Of a stretch of 64,000 nt of DNA, positions 58,668 to 64,000 are shown one piece after another (position 1 is the stretch's first letter; every line of letters starts with the position of its first letter). The notes under the pieces are model-generated. The model did no database searches. It was not told where the DNA came from and worked only from the letters and a program-made list of their open reading frames with translations. The translations under genes were made by a program, and so were the position numbers. The stretch is from Paramacrobiotus metropolitanus (Eukaryota > Tardigrada > Eutardigrada > Parachela > Macrobiotidae): the NCBI RefSeq assembly GCF_019649055.1, contig NW_026570251.1, forward strand, positions 496,001 through 560,000, read 5' to 3'.

Positions 58668-59688
58668 TTGGCTCAGCGTCTTTTACGCTGGCCTGACTTT
58701 CCCGATCGGCGCCTTCTGCGCCACTTTGGTCCTGACTGGCGCCTTCTGCGCCGCCCTGGTCCTCCATGTCCTGGTCACCGTTAGGTGGCTGATTCTCATC
58801 ACCAGGTGGGATTTCCGTGTCATGGTCCGGTGGGACGTTCATGGTAAGTTTACCAGAGCTCTGGTCATCGTCGTCATCCGAGTCGGACTTTTGGGATTCC
58901 ATGGTTTGGTCCCGGTCCGGCTCTTCTTGTTGTTCCTCCTCCGAGTCCTCCGGTTCGGAGTCCTCAGAGTCCGATACGTCTCGGCCCGGTGGTGGCGGAC
59001 CCTTCCTCCCGCTCCTCTTTGCAGCCGTGGCCTTTGTGGCCGTGGTCTTTCGACTCTTAGTTGATGTGGCTGATGGAGTCGGTGAAGGAGGTCTGGACTG
59101 GCCAGCTGCGTTAGGCAGTGACACAGTGTCCCTTGGCACGGGTCGGATTCCGGCCGCGCGCATTTCATCTTCGGCTTCTTGCCGTGCAGCCTTCTCCCTT
59201 CTAGTGACCGATGGTCGAGGGGGCTTTTCAACCGGCAAGTTCTTTGGACCGGGCAGTTTGGCCTTTTGGGAGATTAAGTAAGCCTCCTTGGCTCTGCCGG
59301 TCAGTTTATCCTTCGGCGGTTCAACCGCTTTCTTTCTGTCCGGATCCCATTTCGTGTCAACGTCGTGTGACACGTACAGAGACCGTTGGTTCTTCTGTGG
59401 GATGAATCCCGGAATGGTGAAGCGAATTGGCTCCGCCCTGTGTGCGTTAGTCGTTTCCAGGGTTCCTTCCCTGACCAGCGCAATTAGCTCATTTGCCAGT
59501 CTGGTGGTGAGTTTGTCCAGGTTCTCCTCTCCAAGGTAATAGAGAGCGTTGAGTGTCCTGGCAATGTCAGTCAGGTTGGAGCCTCTTGGATTGTGCAGGT
59601 AAGCAATGGTTCTGCATATCTGATGGAAAGGAAAATCCCTGCTACGGGAAAGTCCTGCTGGCCGATGGGCCACATGTAATTCCATCAT
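58447..59688 (-). CDS. Large-element ORF 3, 413 codons
   Basis: The start ATG overlaps the stop of ORF 2 (ATGA). Residues about 15-95 (FHQICRTIAYLHNPRGSNL ... LTTRLANELIALVREGTLET) form a winged-helix-like module. The rest is low-complexity: Lys/Pro-rich with many serines, then a strongly acidic Asp/Glu/Gln run (DSEDSEPEDSEEEQQEE) and glycine/serine-rich spacer. The last 60 codons are probably out of frame, because the overlapping frame of ORF 4 reads better from about 58650 on. No catalytic motif was seen. The overlap could be a real stop-restart or -1 shift arrangement, or a frameshift mutation in what was one polyprotein. Confidence 0.5.
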   Translation of the reverse strand: MMELHVAHRPAGLSRSRDFPFHQICRTIAYLHNPRGSNLTDIARTLNALYYLGEENLDKLTTRLANELIALVREGTLETTNAHRAEPIRFTIPGFIPQKNQRSLYVSHDVDTKWDPDRKKAVEPPKDKLTGRAKEAYLISQKAKLPGPKNLPVEKPPRPSVTRREKAARQEAEDEMRAAGIRPVPRDTVSLPNAAGQSRPPSPTPSATSTKSRKTTATKATAAKRSGRKGPPPPGRDVSDSEDSEPEDSEEEQQEEPDRDQTMESQKSDSDDDDDQSSGKLTMNVPPDHDTEIPPGDENQPPNGDQDMEDQGGAEGASQDQSGAEGADRESQASVKDAEPSGSGAQPERDRVRDSTSPESNDGDPVDFTRPMPGQTAHRLCAATKDQCGEEMARRRSIKEAEDLQYGRDVGIH

Positions 59689-62600
59689 ATTGTTTCAATC
59701 ACGGTGTGTTCGGCCAGAAGTCCCATGTCCAGAATTCGAGATACCATCCGCCGCATAAAGGGTGCCGTTAGTATACGATCCGCCGGCGGTAGGCCTTGAT
59801 ATTCTTCCTTGTACTTCATACGGGACCGGAGGACGCAGACGAGGCATTGGTACATGTCTCGTCCCGTTGCGCGTCTCATTGCCCTTGCAGCTGCCACGGT
59901 TAATCTCACATAGTGATCCGCTGGGACCTCTATGTGTGTGGCCTCCGGTCCAGGGTCTGGTAGCTCGGCCTCATCGTCCCAGGGCGAAGGAAGCATCACT
60001 TCTTCTGAGGGCGGTTCTGCCCTGAAGCGTGGTTCACACTCCTCGTCCCGCCGTGAGCGATTTAGTGCAGGCTCTGCGGGTTTGTCTGGACTGTCCGATA
60101 GGACTTGGACATCTTCATCGCCTGACAGCCGCTTCTCGAGCTGGGCGATTTTGGCATCTTGACTTTTCTTGTCCTTGGCCGCTTGCTTCTTTTGGCGCTT
60201 CCTCTCGGCCTCCGGATTCTGGATTGGCCGGGGTATGGCCGCCTGACTTCCACTCGGTTGAGGGGAGTTTGGGCGAGTGGCCGGTTTGGCCCTCGGTTGG
60301 GGAGAAGTTGGACGAGAGGCCGGTTTGGCCCTCTCTGGGTTCTTGGCTTTCCTTGGCTGCTTACTCCGTTGGGAGTTAGCTGAGTGGATGACACCCATGC
60401 CAAGTGCCAGATTATCCAGTGTCCCGGTTATGGGGAAAGTTACTGGACGGCCAAAAGGTATGTCGTCGACACTGGCGGGCATGTTCGTCAATATTGTAGG
60501 AGCAGCGGCCGTTGGCCCTGTTCCGCACTGGCTTTGGCCTGCCGATTCTTGTGCCGACGAAGTGGCCTTCGGTGGCTTCTCCGGTTGGACTGGTTTTGGC
60601 TGTGGCTCTACGGCCACAGGTCCAGACGGGGAAGTATCCATTGGCTCTGAAGCCGCTGGTGCCTGCGTCTTTGGCGGTACCACAATCAGTGGGGCACTTG
60701 ACAACAGGGCTTCAGCCATCATTGGGTCTTGCTCCGGTGGGGGAAAGGCCCTTTGATTGCAACGGGTCCGGTAATCTTTTACCATTCGGTAAATTAATGG
60801 CGCAAGCATCTCGGATAACATGTCATATTCTTCCATGTTATTCTGCTCCTTCGCCTCCTGCCTCTTTGTTAGCAGGAATCGATATCGCCGTCGCTCGTTT
60901 TGGTCTGCATGAATGTATAGGTGTCTCTGCTCGGTAGGAGTGAGAGCACTCATGGGCACCAGGGCCGAGTCAATTTCGACTTCTTGGTCCGAGACGGCCG
61001 GAGTTGTCTGCGCCGCTATTCTGGCCGATTCTGCGACCACTGGTGCAGGGGTTCTAACTGTGACCGTTACTGGCTCAAGTAATGAACCTGCAGACACCGT
61101 AGGTGCTGCGATTCGTTCCACAGTAATGGTCATGGTTGGCTGCTGAGGAGGTGTGATGTCCATCCTCCCTTTGGTTGGGGACTTGCCTGGCCGGCTCGGT
61201 GTGAACCTGGCGGGCGCCGGTTCGATGGCCGGCATGCTGGGCATTCGCGCCGGGGTTGTTGTTGCGCGTCCAGGAGAAGTCCTTTTCGATGGAGATCGAC
61301 TTCGGCGTGGCGGTTCCTTCGTTGAAGGTGGCCGGACCTGACTGGTCTCATATAACGCCCTTTGGACATGTTCGTCCAAATCTTCTTCGTTCTCCGACTC
61401 CTCACTGGACGAAACGCCCCAGAAGGCCGCTGGCAGTTGAGGACGTTCATCCTCACTTTCTGCCTCCTCCGGTGGAAGTTGGTCTTCCACTGGCTGGCCT
61501 GGTCGTGGGCGCGGTTCAACTGTCCATGCCCTTGGGTTAATGTGTGGGCCCCTTATGAAGATGGCATGCTCTATGATTCCGCTAGGCAACTTCCGTTGAC
61601 GAAGGGCCTGGCTTTTGCTCCGCATGGCCATCAATCTTTTGATGAGGATTGTTCGTTCTTGGACCATCAATTGACAACCTCGGTTGATGGGGTCAATCTC
61701 ACGGTCCGTTAATGTGGGATCGCCGGCGCGTAGTCGCTGGCGCATGTCCTCCTCAGTCAGATTTAAGCGCAGATCAACTTCTATGATCTCGCTTACAGCC
61801 CGGTTATGCGGGTCATCCCATGACTCCGTTTGAGTCAATCGGATGCGATGCCTCGTTGGAGGTTCGTCCCGCAATGGCTGAGTTGTTCCTGATGGAATCG
61901 CTGGTGCTTCCGGTGGGGAGAGCACATGTCCCTTGCCAGGAAAGTTCTTCGGCGGCGACTTCTTCTTCTTGGCCGGTAGGCCACGAAGCGTCAAAGTCGG
62001 TGGTTCCGCCTTCTTTGGTTTAAGTATGGACGGGCCAGGCCTGGTAGGGCCAGGAACGTCTAAGTCCTTTGGTGGGCCACTCCACGCTGGTAGAGTGGGC
62101 CTGGTTGGACGATTAAGTTCCAGGTTCTTTCGTGGTCCTCTCCAAGGTGGGAGTGACCGCTGCGAAGGAGGCTCTTCGGCTTCTGGAGGAGTCCTCTTCT
62201 TCTTTTTGAACCTGGGCGACTGTGGACCACTTGTTGTGGCAGGAGTGGCTGGTTCTGGCCGTCCTCCTGTCGATTTCCTGTCCGTTGGTCGGACAACAAG
62301 GGTGCCACCAGATGTGTCGCCTTCGATTGGTTTCGGGGTGGGCTGTGATGACACCGTTGGTGCATCAACAGCCATTGGACTTGTCGGTTCAACAGCCGGT
62401 TGGACTAGTGTCGACTATGGTTCAGCCGGCTTCTCCGGCGAAAGCTCGAAGGTTTTATCAAGCAGACTCACGTCCATTTCGACGTCCTGCGGTGGAACTT
62501 CTATACTGCTGTCCGCTGTAGCTGTTCCAGCAGTGTCCACGGTTTGGCTTGATGTTGGACCAGGCACCGTTAGGGCCTGGGCCGGATCAGCTGGAGTTGG

Positions 62601-63305
62601 CTGTCCAACTGGTGCTGGGGCGACCGGTTCGTATGTCAAGGCCAAAGGTGCTGACGCAGACACTGGTGATGGTCGCCACTCGTTTACTGGGTCGAAGTCA
62701 CTGGGGCGTGCCGTCGTTGACGGGCCAGGTCGTTGGACCTTCCAGTAATCTTCGATGAATTCTCGGATCCATCTTGTGGTGTGGTCCAAAACGGTTAACG
62801 ATTGACCGGTAGGCATCGTACTGTTCGGAGTAAGATCCCTGAGCAGAACCAACCGTTGGGTAAGGCTCTGTTGCTGTTCTGTCAGCCTGACCGCTTCTGG
62901 GTCGAATGGGCTGAGATCTTGGATCCGGTTAGTTAGGCGACGCTCAATGTCCTCGGCATCTCTAATGAGGTTTCTATTCCTCGTTGCCTGAGGGATCGTC
63001 ATCCTAATGGGTCCGGTGTCAGCATCGCGTAACCGTTGGTCCGCTGCTCCTTGTTCTTCGTCCCACTGTTGACGTATAGTACGAGGGGCCGGTTGATTGT
63101 CGTTATCCAGTTGGTTTAGTACAGGAAAGTCGTCCGCATAAGCCGGTCTGCCTTGCATAACGGTGGCCCTCATGATCAGTCCCAGGCGTTCCGCTATTTC
63201 TGGTGGCGGCGCCAGTGAGCCTGGTCTAGGGTGGACCTGTCGTTCTGGCGCGACCATATGGTCAGGCGGGGCTGTCAGTCCTGGTACTGGAATTGGATCT
63301 GGCAT
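59685..63305 (-). CDS. Large-element ORF 2, 1207 codons with one in-frame TAG
   Basis: A single frame from 63305 (open further up to about 63357) to a TGA at 59685-59687, interrupted only by TAG at 62415-62417. It is proline-rich and modular: helical segments (about residues 50-180, 480-620 and 780-860) separated by Pro/Ser/Thr-rich linkers, a Lys-rich coiled coil late in the chain (RQKKQAAKDKK then AQLEKRL), an acidic stretch, and a C-terminal winged-helix-like module (VRLTVAAARAMRRATGRDM ... MRRMVSRILDMGLL). No RT, integrase, protease (D-T/S-G), polymerase or helicase motif was found. Codon choice is G/C-rich, unlike the host exons to the left. The frame length implies coding selection in the past. 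Confidence 0.6.
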
Positions 63306-64000
63306 GTCGAACCATTCAATGTCGCTGTCGGTTTCGTGTCCGACGCGCTGGCTGGTCGACTAAGTACTGGTCCGGCTGCAAATCGTTCAGCCGGGATCCG
63401 CATGATTCTCAAAAACCGCATCCTCAATTCTTCCGCCGGTTGGCGTGTTGAGGAAAGTGTCGGCGTGAGAAGTCCAGTTTGTCCGACACGTGTTGGCTGC
63501 CCCGGTCGGGGTTTAGGCAACACGCGCCTAAGTGCTTCGTCGATCAGGCCAAGCTGGTACTGCCGGTTACGGAAGTCGCGCAGTGCTGGCGCGTCATTGG
63601 CCGTGTTTAATGGCTTGTCCATGAACCGCAGCATGGCCCGTCGAATCCTGGTTATGTATTCCAGGACGCGCTGGAATTCTAGGTCCAGCGCAACTTTTCT
63701 CCGTATAATAGCGACATCGATGCCCTTCAGGCTGGTGATGGCTTTGCGGATTTCCTTCTCTAAAAGTTCGCGTTCCAGAGGCGGTATGTCTGGATAAGCC
63801 CTTAGGTCGTACGGAGAAGATGCTGGTTCGCGTGGTTCCAGTCCAGTGGCTGTTAGCATTGCCTCGCCGGTAGACGTAGGCTGGGCCACTGGTAGCGCGG
63901 AAGGTTCCCCTGTCGTAGTGGTAACTACGACTGTTGGGTTCTCTGGAGGCGGTGATGGTGATGGCGCTGTGGCTTCTTTGGTCCTGGTTCTAAACCGGTG
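63275..64000 (-). CDS. Large-element ORF 1, C-terminal part, runs off the window
   Basis: Open from the right edge (position 64000) to a stop at 63275-63277; about 241 codons visible and no start needed in the window. It begins Pro/Thr-rich, then has a helical region (LERELLEKEIRKAITSLKG, RRKVALDLEFQRVLEYI, LRDFRNRQYQLGLIDEALRR). Its last 25 or so codons overlap ORF 2 in another frame; the ORF 2 frame there (GHETDSDIEWFDMPDPI) reads better, so a frameshift near 63340 probably splits one long protein. No family recognised. Confidence 0.55.
   Translation of the reverse strand, partial: HRFRTRTKEATAPSPSPPPENPTVVVTTTTGEPSALPVAQPTSTGEAMLTATGLEPREPASSPYDLRAYPDIPPLERELLEKEIRKAITSLKGIDVAIIRRKVALDLEFQRVLEYITRIRRAMLRFMDKPLNTANDAPALRDFRNRQYQLGLIDEALRRVLPKPRPGQPTRVGQTGLLTPTLSSTRQPAEELRMRFLRIMRIPAERFAAGPVLSRPASASDTKPTATLNGSTCQIQFQYQD

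Noticed and set aside
61933-62748. 271-codon plus-strand frame, and many others antisense to the large element
   Set aside because: G+C-rich codon bias on the minus strand leaves few stops on the opposite strand; these peptides are Gly/Ser/Val runs with no structure.
54116-64000. LTR retrotransposon
   Set aside because: No reverse transcriptase, RNase H, integrase, protease, primer-binding site or long terminal repeat is visible; it could still be one if those parts lie beyond 64000.
1-64000. tRNA genes
   Set aside because: No cloverleaf with both A and B box was found by eye; isolated TTCGAATCC-like matches (for example near 16205) lack the rest.

Overview
This is a eukaryotic (metazoan) window: genes are split by short GT-AG introns, intergenic DNA is A+T-rich and full of inverted-repeat transposons, and the recognisable families are animal ones: insect-type gustatory-receptor-like 7TM proteins, a Ly6/three-finger GPI-anchored protein, Ig-domain proteins and a BTB-BACK-PHR protein. 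A small ecdysozoan such as a tardigrade or arthropod is my best guess, but the sequence alone does not settle the phylum.

Layout. 1-5 kb: a 42-bp satellite array (1345-2460), an orphan last exon of a ten-cysteine secreted-protein family (2741-2876) and an intact three-exon chemoreceptor-like gene on the minus strand (3163-5024). 5-20 kb: no convincing intact gene; this is a graveyard of MITE/foldback elements, a decayed MULE-like transposase, a telomere-like 9-bp array, a broken Ig gene and a textbook hAT-type MITE with an 8-bp target duplication (18398-19115). 20.7-22.4 kb: a two-Ig-domain gene (minus) that is the better-preserved partner of the broken copy at 10 kb. 24.6-40.3 kb: a tandem duplication of about 7 kb units, each carrying a ten-cysteine secreted-protein gene followed by a gustatory-receptor-like gene. 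Both secreted-protein genes look intact, while both receptor copies carry +1 frameshifts. The first receptor copy also holds a 1.9-kb transposon in its intron that is absent from the second. 40.3-44.2 kb: a BTB-BACK-PHR gene with a dinucleotide frameshift. 45.3-47.1 kb: an intact fourth receptor-like gene. 47.9-49.5 kb: a three-exon Ly6-like gene (minus). 50.8-52.1 kb: a third full ten-cysteine gene (minus). 53.0-54.1 kb: a secreted coiled-coil protein gene with a TATA box, apparently cut off by the next unit.

54.1-64.0 kb is compositionally different (G+C-rich, tandem-repeat tail). It carries a chain of very long minus-strand reading frames that runs off the right edge: a proline-rich, multi-module protein with several predicted winged-helix-like segments, then a spacer of about 190 bp, then a second cistron of about 640 codons. 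I recognise no reverse transcriptase, integrase, transposase or polymerase in the visible part. It reads as a decayed copy of a large unclassified mobile element or endogenous virus-like insertion and is the best candidate here for something undescribed.

Functionally, the left and middle of the window look like a chemosensory-type cluster in which 7TM receptors and small secreted helical cysteine-rich proteins recur as neighbours. Whether they work together is inference.
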